A stretch of 64,000 nt of DNA from Aspergillus flavus (GCF_009017415.1 NC_092405.1:4402001-4466000), one strand, 5' to 3'; positions 36,136-49,030 are shown, numbered from the stretch's first letter. Notes: generated by a model not told the origin, from the sequence alone. Numbers and translations: made by a program.

Positions 36136-39016
36136 ATGAAGCTCGTTAACCGTTTGCTCGCTTCATTCCTGTCAGTGAGCACCGGTGAGTGGTGGACTAT
36201 CGAGCTAATATTGCTACTCTTCGTCTGACTTTCTTTGGCAGTGTTGCAGTCATGTTGGGCCCAGTCCGGCACACCGGTTGCCTACACGGATACTGAGACG
36301 GGCATCACGTTTGACACGTGGTCGGTACCTGCTGGTACGGGTACGGGGGGTCTCGTCTTCGGTGTAGCCCTGCCGGGTTCGGCGTTGACCACCGATGCGA
36401 CGGAGTTTATCGGTTACCTGGTGAGGATCTCGAGCTAATCATGACCGCTCTGAAGTGGCGCTAAACGTTCTTATGTTTCAAGCAATGCGCGTCCCAAAAT
36501 GCCTCGTCCGCTGGCTGGTGTGGCATTTCATTGGGTGGTGGCATGAACAACAATCTCTTGTTCTTGGCCTATCCGTACGAGGATACGGTCTTGACCTCCC
36601 TGCGATTCGGTTCGGGCTATAGCATGCCCGGGGTCTATACCGGCAATGCCAATGTCACCCAGATTTCTTCAAGCATCAATGCCACTCACTTTACGTTGCT
36701 TTTCCGTTGCGAGAATTGTCTGACCTGGGACCAAAATGGCCAAACCGGAAACGCGACCACAAGCAAGGGTAGGTTAGTCCTGGGATGGGCGCAGTCTACG
36801 GAGAGCCCGTCGAACCCGTCCTGTCCGGATAATATCAGCTTAGTGCAGCATGACAACCAGGGTATCATCTCGGCTACTCTCGATGAGAATGCTGCCAGTG
36901 TGTCCTACGAGGACTGGGTCAAGCTGGCTAACAAGACTGTTCCCGGGGACTGCTCTGGTGACGGTGGTGGCGGCACCGAGCCGACTCCTGTTCCTGTCCC
37001 TGACGGTGCTACATACGACTATATTGTCGTCGGTGGAGGTGCCGGGGGTATCCCTGTCGCCGATCGGCTGAGTGAGGCTGGACACAGCGTTCTCCTCATC
37101 GAGAAAGGTCCTCCTTCCTCGGGACGCTGGGGTGGCACCATGAAGCCCAGCTGGCTGGATGATACCAATCTGACGCGATTTGATGTGCCTGGGCTGTGCA
37201 ACCAGATCTGGGTCGACTCCAACGGTATCGCCTGCAGTGATACCGACCAGATGGCAGGTTGTGTGCTGGGCGGAGGCACCGCCGTCAACGCCGGATTGTG
37301 GTGGAGGGTAAGTGTTCTCATATGCTATGTTTGAATCCAGTACTGACAATCTCTAGCCAAATCCCGTTGACTGGGACTACAACTTCCCCGAGGGATGGCA
37401 GTCGTCCGACATGCAGGCTCCCGCGGACCGCGTGTTCTCGCGAATCCCTGGAACCACAACCCCCTCCACCGATGGAAAGCTTTATTACCAGCAAGGAGCC
37501 GATATACTGTTCAATGGCTTGCAATCCGCCGGATGGTCTTCCGTCACCCTCAACGATGTCCCGGCCCAGAAAACGAAGACCTTTGGCCACGCACCATTCA
37601 TGTTCTCTGGTGGTGAGCGTGGAGGGCCCATGGGGACGTATCTGGTGTCGGCGAGCGAGAGAGATAATTTTGCCCGCTGGTCGAACACGACTGTGAAGAG
37701 GGTTGTTCGTGAAGGCGGACGTATCACTGGAGTTGAGGTCGAGGCGACCCTCAATGGTGGCTACGCGGGTACCGTCAATGTAACTGCCAATACGGGTCGA
37801 GTCATTCTTTCTGCGGGAACATTTGGAACGCCAAAGGTCCTTATGAGAAGTACGTCTCATTTGATGATATTGCTAGGGAGTTATTGCTAATGGCGTATAG
37901 GTGGTATCGGCCCGAAGGACCAGCTGTCCATTGTGAAGAACTCAACTGACGGAGAGACAATGATTGCTGAATCTGAGTGGATCGAACTTCCAGTTGGCGA
38001 GAACTTGGTCGATCATGTCAATGTGAGTGTCAAGCGTACTGGAGAGGTTGCTATTATGCTAATAAGATGTTTGCAGACTGATGTTGTGGTGACCCACCCT
38101 GATGTTGTCTTCTATGATTTCAAAGCAGCATACAAGACCCCCATCGAGAGTGATGCGACGAGCTATCTGAGTACGTAGTCATGCTTCAACGAACAGTCCA
38201 GCACTAACATGCGTAGACGATCGCACCGGGATCTTCGCGCAGGCTGCGCCTAACATTGGTCCTATGTAAGTTGCCCGTCTACCAGAGACGTCATGTTACT
38301 AACGTTTGTAGAATCTTCGACGAAGTCACCGGTTCTGATGGCATTAAACGACAGATACAGTGGACTGCTCGTGTGGAAGGCGGTCACGATACGCCTGACG
38401 GACGTACGTTGACTATTTTGTGAAAGATTATTGCAAGATATTAACCACACTGTAGACGCTATGACCATTAGCCAATACCTCGGCCGCGGCTCAACCTCGC
38501 GTGGCCGCATGACCATCACGGCGGGACTGGACACTGTGGTCTCGACGCTGCCATTCCTGCGGGACGAGAGCGACGTCAATGCTGTGATCCAGGGAATCCA
38601 GAACCTGAAGATGGCCCTGAACGGAACGGGATTTACCTGGAACTATCCTTCTCGGAACACTTCCATTGCCGAGTTTGTCAAGACTGTGAGTGCTGAGTTC
38701 TGGAAGCATGTTCTACGTAACTGACACCGATAGATGCCAATCACTGCCGGAACACGCCGAGCTAATCACTGGATGGGTGAGTTACGAATTTGTTTTTGCA
38801 ATTACGTCGCTAATTATTATAGGAACCTGCAAAATAGGTACAGATGATGGCCGTACTGGAGGTAGCGCCGTTGTTGATTTGAATACGAAGGTCTATGGAA
38901 CGGACAACCTGTTCGTCGTGGATGCTAGTATCTTCCCGGGCATGATCACGACCAATCCTTCGGCTTACATTGTCACGGTCGCGGAGCATGCAGCTGAAAA
39001 GATTCTTGCGCTGTGA
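36136..39016 (+). CDS. Cellobiose dehydrogenase (cytochrome b plus GMC flavodehydrogenase)
   Basis: This secreted haem-flavin enzyme oxidises cellobiose to its lactone and passes electrons to lytic polysaccharide monooxygenases. Eleven exons (36136-36184, 36242-36420, 36483-37307, 37357-37849, 37901-38022, 38077-38170, 38217-38265, 38312-38403, 38456-38685, 38734-38776, 38823-39016) encode 789 residues. An N-terminal signal peptide is followed by a cytochrome domain with likely haem ligands M97 (GGGMNNN) and H199 (VQHDNQG). A Gly-rich and Pro-rich linker leads to the flavin domain (YIVVGGGAGG), which ends with catalytic H723 (ANHWMG) and N770 (TTNPSAY). GTCKIG is restored by the last splice. 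There is no cellulose-binding module after the flavin domain. Haem and catalytic spacings match known enzymes within a few residues. Confidence 0.92.
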
Positions 39017-40031
39017 TGGGTGTATAGCCTCACTGCGCTGAGTTCTATAAACTGTTATCTTGTTGGTTATTACATGTTTTTGTATAAATAGCAATAAGAC
39101 TGGAAATGCAGTTCATTTCACCCTTTGTGCTTTTTGCAAACATCTCCACCATTAATACTCTTCAACCCAGTCAGGATCATCTAGTCTTGCCAGTGTACGT
39201 ATCTATCTGGCTTGATCATAGCGACTATATCCTCTTCAGGCGGTACGCCATACACAATATACACATCCTGTACAGTGACAGGTCCTATATACTGAGCCGC
39301 GCAGACAAAGTATCTGATCAATTGGAGCATCCCGAAACCCTGGCTTCTGTCAAAGAATCAACTGGATGAATATTAGTGGTATGCCACCGGGTAGCTGCAG
39401 ATTGCGAGTCACTTCAGCCCTTGTCGGTTAATCTGATAGATCATGCCATGACTCTATCTGTTGAATGCGACAGCGGACGGGGATCATTACAGGACACAGA
39501 TCTCACAGTATAAGGATCGATCCCTGTGCTCGAATCTCCATTTTTCTTTATCCAAATAGCCCGCCTTCTACGCTACCTGAAACTGATGTAACGTTGCTGG
39601 AACCTGGGGTGGCACATTGGCCCATTATATACTGCAATTCAAAGCAAAAAGGTTCCCTGCCTGTGCAACTGTACTAGAATAGAGATGTCCTTTACCGCCG
39701 CTTTGTAGGTCCAATGTTACTTTTAATTCCAAATCCACCCCGTGCCCTAATGGAACGTGGACCAATCTCACCGAGCCATCCTCTGTTGCGGTCTCTTGGC
39801 GAGAGAAGTTGGATTTTGGTCTAGATCTAGTAAATGGAACAAAAGCTCTTGAGATTTATTTTACTGAGCCACCAATACTTAATAAGTTAGAGAGGTAGCA
39901 CAGCACACAGTCGGCAATTGGACTTTTATAAGTCGACTTATGGGCGAGCCCCTGTCAGCGCTAGACATGGAGCTCCCTGCTGCAGGGCTTCAGTCTCTAT
40001 TGCAATTCCAAATATCTTGTCTTAAACTACA
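39017..40031. other. Intergenic, 1.0 kb, no gene seen
   Basis: No gene is supported here. A frame of about 85 codons at 39106-39369 has no family signature. The region separates the cellobiose dehydrogenase from the receptor-like gene. Confidence 0.5.
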
Positions 40032-41294
40032 ATGGGCGATACGACAACACCAAGCAATTGCGAGAATCGGCAATGGGTGATCAAAGTCGCTGCGTGGCCA
40101 CTGTTCAGTGTGTGCACAGTTCTAGTCGCACTGCGGATCTGGACTCGTGCCCGCGTAATTCGGCCTCTAGGGTGGGATGACGCATTTATTGTACTGTCCA
40201 TGGTAGGGTTTTCAATGATTAAGGAATGTGCATGTTCTGACAGTGGCAGGCCTGCGCGACTGTGGAAAGCGTTCTATCCACCATCAGTGTGCATTATGGT
40301 ACCGGACGACATACTACTGAACTCAGTGAGACACAGTGCATCCTGAGCGGCAAGTTCAACTGGATGTCGCAGGGGTTCCATGTCATGGCGACGAACTGGG
40401 GTAAAACATCCGTTGCCTTATTTCTGTTGCGGATCATGCGAAAGGTCAAGCATCACCAAATAGTCATCTATGGGGGGATTACCTTCCTTACCATAATCAA
40501 TACGATGGCTTTATACACCATGTATGGCCAATGTACACCCACCGAGAAACTGTGGGTTAATAAGATCGAAGGGTCATGCTGGTCACCGACGGTGCAGAAG
40601 AACTATGCCTTCTTCCAAGGATGTACGTACTGGCTTTCCTGCTTCGCTATGTTACTGATCATGTAGCGGCCTCCGCGTTCTCGGACTTCGCGCTCGCCAT
40701 CTATCCACTAAGAACGATTGCCGGACTGCAGATGCCCCGTAAAGTCAAGATTGGGTTGAGTTGCGTGCTTTCGCTGGGAATCGTGTAAGTATCTATTTCT
40801 ACGGTAGTTGTATCACGATCTGATCAAGCAGCGCCATGGCCGCTGCGATTGTCAAGACCATCAACCTCTCCTCACTGACCGAACGAGCCTATTTGACGTG
40901 GGACACGGTTGACCTTTCAATATGGACCTCCATCGAACAATATCTGATTATTCTCGCCGCATGCATCCCCACCATGACACCCTTAGTCAACATCCTGCTC
41001 CACAAACGCCCTTCTAAACGCAATACTGCCCGCGCCCGGACTCACCCCGGTAACCCATATGGGCGCGGCCAAGGGTATGCACAGTTTGGTGGTCGCAGTC
41101 TAGACTACGCCCTAGGGACTTATGGGGATGCTTGGGCTACTGCGCGAAGAGACAAGGGTGATGGTGATAGTGAGGACCCTATCATGAACGAGGAGACGAG
41201 CCAGGGGATAATGAAGACGACGGAGATTCATATTCAGTCTGATGTGGATGTCGATCAACGGGGATTCGAGCCTCTGTGTCGCAGAACTTTCTAG
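40032..41294 (+). CDS. Pth11-like / fungal rhodopsin-domain seven-TM protein
   Basis: This is a seven-transmembrane plasma-membrane protein of the large fungal Pth11-related (rhodopsin-domain) family, thought to act in surface sensing or signalling; the ligand is unknown. Exons 40032-40202, 40250-40622, 40667-40784 and 40832-41294 encode 374 residues. Family features are the R-x-W-T-R motif and LGWDDAFIVLSM after TM1, the ATNWGKTSVALFLLRIM stretch, a Cys pair in the extracellular loop (YGQCTP and GSCW), SDFALAIYP and a long hydrophilic C-terminal tail. The third intron-exon junction uses a very short intron (40623-40666, 44 nt). The typical CFEM domain is absent. Confidence 0.85.
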
Positions 41295-42053
41295 TAACTA
41301 ATTTTGTAATCTTTCCCATTGGCTCATGTATTTGTCACATTTGGGGGGCTGAGTTACTTGATGTTTGTGGGTTGCCATCTGGATGATTTGTTCATAAATA
41401 TGATTTGTCTATTTAGAATGAGACTGTGCTTATGGTCTCTGGATTTACATGCTGTAGAACCGTTTGACTATCTTGGCTATGCCACGCTACTGCATCCAAT
41501 ACAGCCTACCTGCGAACATGTAAGTCTGTTATCATTACAGAGGCCAGATATTCTAGGAAGATTTTCAGTATTTGTCATTTCCGGCGAATGTTACGCTCGA
41601 CGGCTGAACCGCTGAAACAATGAAGAGATCACTGCGGGCAGCCTGTAGTCTCCAGCTTTTCTTGGTCAACACTCGGAATTCCCGTTTCATAATAGACATT
41701 AGACCGTGCTAACTTTCCGGCTCAACCATAACCTCCCACAAGAGGTATACTTCAGATCATCTCCGTGAGGTTTCAAGTCTTTCATCGTTCTGTGTTCGTC
41801 TAACGTACACTTGTAATACTGCGCCTAGACCGCAGAGGAGATGCATTAGGAACTTGGCACAGTGACCCTCAGCTCACTGTCCGACCATGTTGACTTTCGT
41901 GTCACAGAGAGAAAATGCAGCACAAGGAATCAATTTATAACTAAAGGCTTAAGATCTGCATGATCGCCTTCCTCCTTTTCCTCATTTCCTTCCCTCCCAG
42001 CTCATGGGTCATCACCTCCATAGTTGTGAGAATTATACCTCAGAGACATCGCA
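41295..42053. other. Intergenic spacer, 0.76 kb
   Basis: No gene, RNA or repeat is recognised. It includes the promoter of the following transporter gene, with a T/C-rich leader at about 41965-42000. Confidence 0.5.
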
Positions 42054-43811
42054 ATGGATGCTAAACACTCATCGCCAGAGACTCCAGACACTGAGAAGGA
42101 CCGGCCCGTGGTCGATTTGGAGGAGATTGGAGAGCGCGAAGGCTACATGCTTTACACGCCGCGTAACAAGAATCAGAATCTAAAAACCACGGATGATGGC
42201 CAAACCGTGCTTATTCCGCAGCCCACAAACTTTCCCCATGATCCGCTCAATTGGTCGCCGTTCAGGAAGAACCTTATCCTTTTTGTTATCTCGGCTACTG
42301 CGTTTCTCCCGGACTATGGAAGTGCCACCGGTGCGGTTACGCTTCTCCAGCAAGCTAAGTAAGAATCTACTCATTGGCATATGTACATGCAATGTTAACT
42401 GAAATCATTACTAGACAGTGGAATATGACAGAGGACCATGTCAACCACTCTCAGGCTGGTAATATCTTTATGTTAGGTGTTGGCGGCCCCATCGTTGTGG
42501 CTCTGTCTGCATACTTCGGCCGTCTGCCGGTGCTGTTTTATTTTGTGCTGATGGCCCTTGCTACCGCAATCTGGTGCACTGCAGCGCAATCATTCGAATC
42601 ATTCATGGTATGTCCATATAAAAAAGGCCAGTGATAAATTCTAACAAGTCAGGCTGCCCGAATCCTTAACGGATTTTTCTCCACGGTTGCACAAGGCGTA
42701 AGTGGCCAAGACCCTCTTTGTTTGTGTATAAACCCTGACCCTAACAGGGTGGCCTCATGTTCATCAAAGACATGTTCTTCCTGCATGAACAGGCTCGCAA
42801 GATCAATATTTGGTCTGGATCCATCATCCTCTCGCCCTACCTGGGCCCGATGTTCGCGGCCTTCATAACAAACACCCAGGTCTGGCAATGGGCTTTCGGT
42901 CTATACAGCATTGAAACCGGTCTGTGTCTAATTGCCATCATACTCTTCGTTGAGGAAACGTACTATGATCGCAAGAACATTCAACCAGACCTCATCCCCA
43001 ATGCCCCGCGATGGAAACGCATGCTGGGCATCCAGCAACGGCGGAGCGGATACATGGTCAATACCCCGAAGGACGCAATCATGCGTCCCATCACCGTGAT
43101 TATGAAACCGGTGGTGTTCCTATCCACGATCTACTACATGCTTACCTTCGCCTGGGTGGTAGGCGTCAACACGACGCTGTCTATCTTCGTAGGCCCATTA
43201 TACGGCTTCGGTCCTAAGCAAATCGGTATGCACACACACACAAATCACATATATCGCTCCCCCAACAACCAAACTAACTAAAGAAAGGCTTCTTCTACTT
43301 CACCCCCGTAGTAGCCGCCATCCTCGGCGAACTAACCGGCCACTGGCTCCACGACTACCTCGCCAAACTTTCCACAAACCGCAACCAAGGCCGTCTCGAA
43401 CCCGAAGCCCGTCTCCTCGCCATCTGGTTCGCAACCCCCTTCATCCTAGCCGGGATCATCCTCCTCGGCTTCGCCCTCGAAGGCGCATACCACTACATGC
43501 TGACCGCCCTGGGATGGGGCTTCTACGTCTTCGGCGTCATGATCGTTACCGTCGCCATTAATGCTTACGTGCTTGATAGTTACCCGGAGGCTAGTGGGGA
43601 GGTTGCTGCGTGGGTGTGTTTTGGGCGCACGACTGGTGGGTTCATTGTTAGTTATTTTATGGTGGAATGGGCTGGGAAACAGGGGGCGAGGAGGCAGTTT
43701 GGGACGATGGCGGGTATTGTGGCGGGGGCGGTTTTGATCGTTTTGGTGTTGCAGGTTAGGGGGAAGGAGTTGAGGGGGTGGGCTGGGCCGGTGAGGTTTA
43801 AGACGGGGTGA
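42054..43811 (+). CDS. MFS transporter, DHA1-type (Hol1-like)
   Basis: This is a 12-TM plasma-membrane drug:H+ antiporter-like protein; substrate unknown. Exons 42054-42358, 42415-42607, 42653-42697, 42748-43225 and 43288-43811 encode 514 residues. The N-terminal tail ends in DPLNWSPFRK, the family's entry to TM1. The loop between TM2 and TM3 is SAYFGRLPV, a variant of the usual G-x3-D-R/KxGR motif A. AARILNGFFSTVAQG (formed across two splices) corresponds to the TM4 region, and NAYVLDSYPEASGEVAAW to TM11. The 45-nt third exon is required to keep the TM4 stretch. The last exon is GC-rich then T/G-rich towards the stop. Confidence 0.87.
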
Positions 43812-44079
43812 TTTTTTGTCTTTTTTACTGGGTAGGTTGTACTAAGAGTTGGATAGAGGGGTTTGGGATTGGGGTTAGGATGGGTTGGTGGTTGGGATGG
43901 TATGAGTGTGTGCAATAGTCTTCTGTTGATGTTTGGTATACGTGTGGGTTCATGATTTGTGGTAGTTATATAAAAGCAGCTCAATTGACTTGATTTACTA
44001 TGGAAGCGAGACTGAGAAGCAAAGCATTATCCAAACAAACCAACAATTCTCCACAAGAACAATAAACACAAGAATTAAA

Positions 44080-44691
44080 CTAAGAATAAGCCTTAATAGC
44101 ACTCTCAAACCCGGCATCCAACTCCGTCGTCTTAGTAGCCAGCGTATCCTTATCCACCGCAGTCGCCTTATTCTGCAATGCCGTAGAAAGAGTCCCCGTC
44201 TTGGTCCTAAGGTTGACTAAATTCATTCTCACAATTGCACCTATTCTCACTTCATCGACGAGGGGTTTCTAACGCCATGTTAACACTGCTCCCTCCCCTT
44301 CACTCAAAAATAACATAGACCCCAAGAAAAGAAGAAAAGGAAATACCTTCTGAACCAACGTCACAAGCGCAGTCCTAATATCCGGCTCCAACCCCAACAA
44401 AGCACTCGTCGTGGTTGCACTCTCACTCACCGTGAACGGCGTAGCAGCGGTGGTGTCCCTCGTTGCTTGATCAAGGTCCCTTTCTACGGCCATTTCTTTC
44501 ACTTGGATATCTAGTGCTGCGGGGATTCCGCCATTGTAGGCTACTATGCTTTTTGCGAGGGCGGAGAGGTCGGTGGTGATTTTGGTGAGGTCGTTTATTA
44601 CGGCTGTTGCGTCGTGGGTGAGGGTTGGGATTGGGGTGGAGGTTGTTAGGGTTAGGAGGAGGAAGGTGAGGAGTGGTTGAAGGAGGTACAT
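44080..44691 (-). CDS. HsbA-type hydrophobic surface-binding secreted protein
   Basis: This small secreted protein belongs to the hydrophobic surface-binding protein A family, which in Aspergillus coats hydrophobic polyesters and recruits cutinase. Exons on the minus strand are 44691-44347 and 44268-44080, encoding 177 residues. A signal peptide (MYLLQPLLTFLLLTLTTS) is followed by the family's helical domain with KSIVAYNGG, VTLVQKKP (formed across the splice), LSTALQNKA and FESAIKAYS at the very end. The acceptor at 44269 is chosen among several AGs because only it restores QKKPLVDEV in phase. It is convergent with the upstream transporter, with 268 bases between stops. Confidence 0.9.
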
Positions 44692-45727
44692 TTTGCAATT
44701 ACTCTTTGTTCTATCAGTTGAAGATATGTCTGAGATGCGGTTAGGATTGATGTGGTTGGCGTAGGTGATAAATTTATAGATCTCATGAAATGAGCCGCCT
44801 CGGTGTATTATGTAGGTTGCTTGGTACATCTTGTTGTCAGATGGTGTGCTGTGTTACGTCGATGAGTGGGTTTGACATTTGATTATGATATTACCATGGT
44901 ATAATTTGCTGTTTCCTATTTGGATTGGAGCAACAGTATGCACTGGGCTGTGGACTGGGGATATTCTTTTATGTGCTTAGGGTACTACTAGAGGTATGGC
45001 TTGTAGTATACATATGTTGGACATTTATCAGCGGATGAATAAGGAGAGTAAGGAATGAAGCAGAGTCCGATCTAGGGCGCGATGTCATGCTCTCTTCCGG
45101 ACTTCATTTGTGATACATGAGGTAGGCATGTGGACAGGAAATGTGCCTCCCATCTTCAAGTCGAATTGGTGAACTGATTGGAATGCACTGTGATTGGTAT
45201 CCATAAAGACTCTGTTAAGCAGTACGTTAGAGTAAAAGTATCACACGTAGCTGTAAAGGTAATGGCAGGAGGTATTTGTATTTGGATACTGATGCTCTAT
45301 AATGATATCCAGAGAGACAATATTAACCTATCCTTTCCTCGCTGGTAAGGTACCGGCAATCAGCGGAATAGAGAGCATTTCGCCGTCAACTCCCCAACCC
45401 CTGGTAGTTCGTAAAGGTACTAGAAGCCTCACTGAAGATACAGCGTGGTAGTTAGGAAACTAGCCAAGGCTTCATTGTCAAGAAGTAATAGGAAATTGGC
45501 TTTACCCTGGTATGAAGTCTGGAGACCTGATAGCAGAATTTAGTTATCATAATTGGGCAAAGATATCGATGCGGGCAGTCCCGGTGCCTCGTGCGGAGAA
45601 GATATCGGAAGTCGCCGTTCTGGATGATTTAAAAGTCATAACCCGAGCAAGATACCCTCGAAATCTTTTAAAAGCCTATGCCTGACACACACGGGTTTCA
45701 ACCAAGTACCGATAACCTCTCAACCAA
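44692..45727. other. Intergenic, 1.0 kb, divergent promoter region
   Basis: The HsbA gene leaves on the minus strand and the deaminase gene on the plus strand, so both promoters lie here. No gene or repeat is recognised. Confidence 0.5.
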
Positions 45728-46222
45728 ATGTCTCCCCTGACCGACGAACAATTATCCGCAGCCGCCGGTGCATGCCTGGAGCTGCAGAAAACCGGCCAAG
45801 ACATCCACTCAAAACGGCCGTTCGCCGCGTTGCTTCTGGCACCGGATAATACCACCGTTCTAATGTCCTCACTGTCGCTGTCGCACGTCAGACACGCGGA
45901 GGCCGAGCTAGCCCGCAACGCGGCTGATAATTATGCGCGCGACTATCTAGCCGAAACGACTTTCATCTCCACTTGGGAGCCCTGTGCAATGTGTGCGGGC
46001 ACGATTTATTGGGCAAACATTGGACGCTTGGTGTATCTGGCGTCGGAGAAAGCACTGCAAGGAGTTATCGGAGAGGGAAACATTGAGAACCTCACACTGG
46101 ATTTGCCATGTCGGACTGTATTTGCAAATGGCCAGACCGAGGTGGAAGTTATTGGGCCGGTGAGCGGGTGGGAAGAGAAGGTGGTGGAGGATAGCAAAAG
46201 GTACTGGGGCAAAGGGAAATAG
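45728..46222 (+). CDS. CMP/guanine deaminase-like zinc nucleoside deaminase
   Basis: This is a cytidine-deaminase-fold enzyme that hydrolytically deaminates a base or nucleoside. The single exon encodes 164 residues. The zinc site is complete: HAE in VRHAEAELARN and P-C-x2-C in EPCAMCAG, followed by TIYWANIGRLVY. The Trp after TIY resembles bacterial-type guanine deaminases more than fungal cytosine deaminase (Fcy1). No signal peptide or targeting is seen. A role outside nucleobase salvage, for example on an aminated pathway intermediate, cannot be excluded, but nothing nearby supports it. Confidence 0.85.
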   Translation: MSPLTDEQLSAAAGACLELQKTGQDIHSKRPFAALLLAPDNTTVLMSSLSLSHVRHAEAELARNAADNYARDYLAETTFISTWEPCAMCAGTIYWANIGRLVYLASEKALQGVIGEGNIENLTLDLPCRTVFANGQTEVEVIGPVSGWEEKVVEDSKRYWGKGK

Positions 46223-47160
46223 GAGAATTGTCAAGGAAATATTCTGCGGGCCTCCCTTTTACCAGTATTGATTACTGCTATTGCTTACTTACCATGAGTT
46301 ATCCATTATGTGTGGAAAGGTGCCTTGCCTTATCTTTATAGATTTTTGAATTGATAATTATCATTACTAGCTAAAGCTGATTTTTCTACTAACTATGATA
46401 AGATCTATCTAATAGTCTACGTATCAAGCCCTAGCTCGCCATTTCAAAAGTCTCATAACGCTAATACTAGAGAGCCGGGTTGTAACATATCTGCGCAATT
46501 TCTGCAATAAACTGGATCTGCTTGATAAAAGTCTGAAATATCAAGGTATCTATTGATCATTTGAAGATGCGAGAAAGGATAATACCGCCTTGAGCATACG
46601 GAGTATACTATTGTTGAATTTATGGTCCGTGCAAATGTTAACTTTGACGCTTCCTCATTAGGGTATGATGCAGCGCTGGCCCCAAATGCCAAGGATCGTA
46701 CACGAGGCTGAATAAACTCAGCCTCCGCCAAGTCGCCCCCACATTCTCGGCCTTTGCCTCATCTGGAAAGAGATTGGCTGGGAGGGAAGGGCTGGGCAGA
46801 GGCAAGGGAAAGTGATGCATCATGGAAGGATGTGGCAGCGGGAGCCGTGATTGGGGAAAGCGTCTGGACCGCCCAACAGACAACAACCTCTACCCAGGCC
46901 ATGCTATAGTTATTTACTCTCCTCAGTTAGCCATCGAATTCAAATTGTCCTCATCCGGCGCTCTTACTCGCCCACCTCATCTGGACCTGCAGATCGGCCG
47001 CTTTGGGATAAATGCTGCAGCGACATCTCCATCTACACCATCTGCCACTGGTGATCTAGCACCGCCAGCTTCTCGAAGTATATATATATAGCTCGAACAT
47101 CCACGATGTTCGGTATCTCCTCCTCACCGATAACTAAAGCATTCAGAATCTTCGCTCGTC
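46223..47160. other. Intergenic spacer, 0.94 kb
   Basis: No supported gene. A TATATATATATA element at about 47080-47091 lies some 70 bases before the peptidase ATG and is a plausible TATA box. Confidence 0.5.
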
Positions 47161-49030
47161 ATGTTGATCTCTAGTGTTTCTTTACTTCTCGCCTCCGCAG
47201 GGCTATCCCAAGCCTTGCCCCATGCCGGAACAAAGAGGGCAGAATCCGATGGCTTAAACTGGGCGCCGTGTAATCTAGACCTCCCTGAAGGTCTCGAACC
47301 TGCAAGCACAGTCCCCGTCGACTGTGCAACCCTGGAAGTCCCTCTGGACTATACCAACCCTGACTCCAAGCCACTGGATCTCCAGTTGGTTAAGATCAGT
47401 GCGTCGAGAGAGCCCGTCAAGGGCAGCATTATTTTCAACCCGGGGGGACCGGGAGCCTCTGGCATCGATGAGCTCTACCTACAGGGGAAGGGCGAGGTGT
47501 ATCGCGAGTAAGTTGCCGCTCCAGACCGAGTCATCATGAACGGGTCTAACGGAATGCCTAGCTTGTTCGGCGGACACTGGAATGTGGTTGGGTTTGACGC
47601 CCGGTAGGTCGTGCTATCTCTTACCTCATCATGCACCGACTAATAAAAGCCTAGGGGGACTGGCCATACGATCCCCTTTGCATGCGATGTTCCACGTCCT
47701 GGCATCAAGCGCAGCCTGTCTCGTCGGAACAATGAGACTCTGCCACAAGCCGACATGTATAGTCTCTTGAAGCGCAAAGCGTGGAACGATGCGAAAGTCT
47801 TGGTGGACGCCTGCTACGAGGACCAGCAGGAAACCGGACGCTTCCTGGGCACGACGTTTGTCGCACGAGACATGCTCAAGATCGTCGATGCCCTCAATGA
47901 GGACGGCAAGCTGCGGTTCTGGGGTCGGTCTTACTCCACCATCCTTGGACAGACCTTTGCGGCGATGTTCCCCGACCGTATTGACCGCATGCTACTCGAC
48001 AGTGTTGTCTTAAACGATGACTACCACGCCGGTCACTGGATCACTGCTACCAAAGCCGCGGAGGATTCTCTCTACCACTTCTTCACGGAATGCATTAACG
48101 CCGGTCCCACCGACTGTCCGGTCATTGCGAACTTTACCGGCCCGGCCACCACCCCGGATGCTCTCATGAAGGAGATGCGCACAGCCTTCCAAGAACTCGT
48201 CGACAACCCTGTCACGCTTCCAGATGAGTACGAGCCGTTGCCGTGGTGGCAACCCGGTGGGATCGACCTTCTGACGGAATTCAAGTACACCGTTTTCAGC
48301 CTGCTCTACCGACCGGAGCAGTATCCCACCCTCTACGCGTATATTCTAACCGCCCTCACCCGCAACTACGACGTCGTGATCAACCCCTCGCAGGCCGCCA
48401 CAGTCCCGCCTACATGGAACCAGGGTCCCAACAACTTCCACGGGATTGCCTGTGCGGATGCTCACTTCCGCGCCGATAAGCCCGAAGACATGTATTCGTT
48501 GGTCCAATCGCAAGCGGTCACAGGCTCCTTTGCCGACGGGTTTTCGCCGCAGGTGTGGCCGTGCGCCCAATGGAAGTTCAAGGCCGCCGAGCAGTTTGAG
48601 GGACCGTACCACGGCATCAACACCAGCTACCCCATTCTGTTCATTAACAGTCCCTATGACCCGGTCACCCCGCTGAGCAATGCCTGGGAGGCCTCCGCTC
48701 ACTACCTGGGGAGCCGTGTGGTCGTCCACGAAGGACATGGAGTAAGTCATTTTCTATCTACCTAAACCGGGAGCCGAATGTATGCTAACATTATCACAGC
48801 ATGGGTTCATGAACCACCCTTCTTCATGCAGCCAGAACATTGTCAAGGAGTACTTCGACGAGGGAAAGCTTCCTGAGGTCAACACCAGGTGCAAGCCCGA
48901 TATGACCGGGTTCGAGTACGCAAAGCTACTCGTGGCGGCGGCGAGCGGAAACTCTACTGTCGCCAGACGCGGACTGGGTAGCAATCAGATGAGGAGAAGC
49001 GGCCAGGGCATGTTTGGCCATCAGATCTAA
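47161..49030 (+). CDS. Secreted S33/TAP-like alpha/beta-hydrolase peptidase
   Basis: This is a predicted secreted proline-iminopeptidase or tripeptidyl-aminopeptidase-like serine hydrolase. Exons 47161-47507, 47562-47603, 47655-48741 and 48800-49030 encode 568 residues. A signal peptide (about residues 1-19) precedes a mature start rich in charged residues. The oxyanion-hole stretch is FNPGGPGASG, followed by VVGFDARGTGHT (formed across the 42-nt second exon). The nucleophile is S222 in WGRSYST. The acid is in NSPYDPVTP, and the His in HEGHGHGF, formed across the last intron. This matches the family layout with the C-terminal TAP-like domain. The substrate specificity cannot be read. Confidence 0.88.

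Noticed and set aside
37318..37860. Open frame of 180 codons antisense to cellobiose dehydrogenase
   Set aside because: It overlaps a gene with complete catalytic motifs and shows none of its own.
45728..46222. Deaminase as the 2-aminomuconate deaminase of the island
   Set aside because: It is 27 kb away with unrelated genes between and has a nucleobase-deaminase zinc site, unlike bacterial aminomuconate deaminases.
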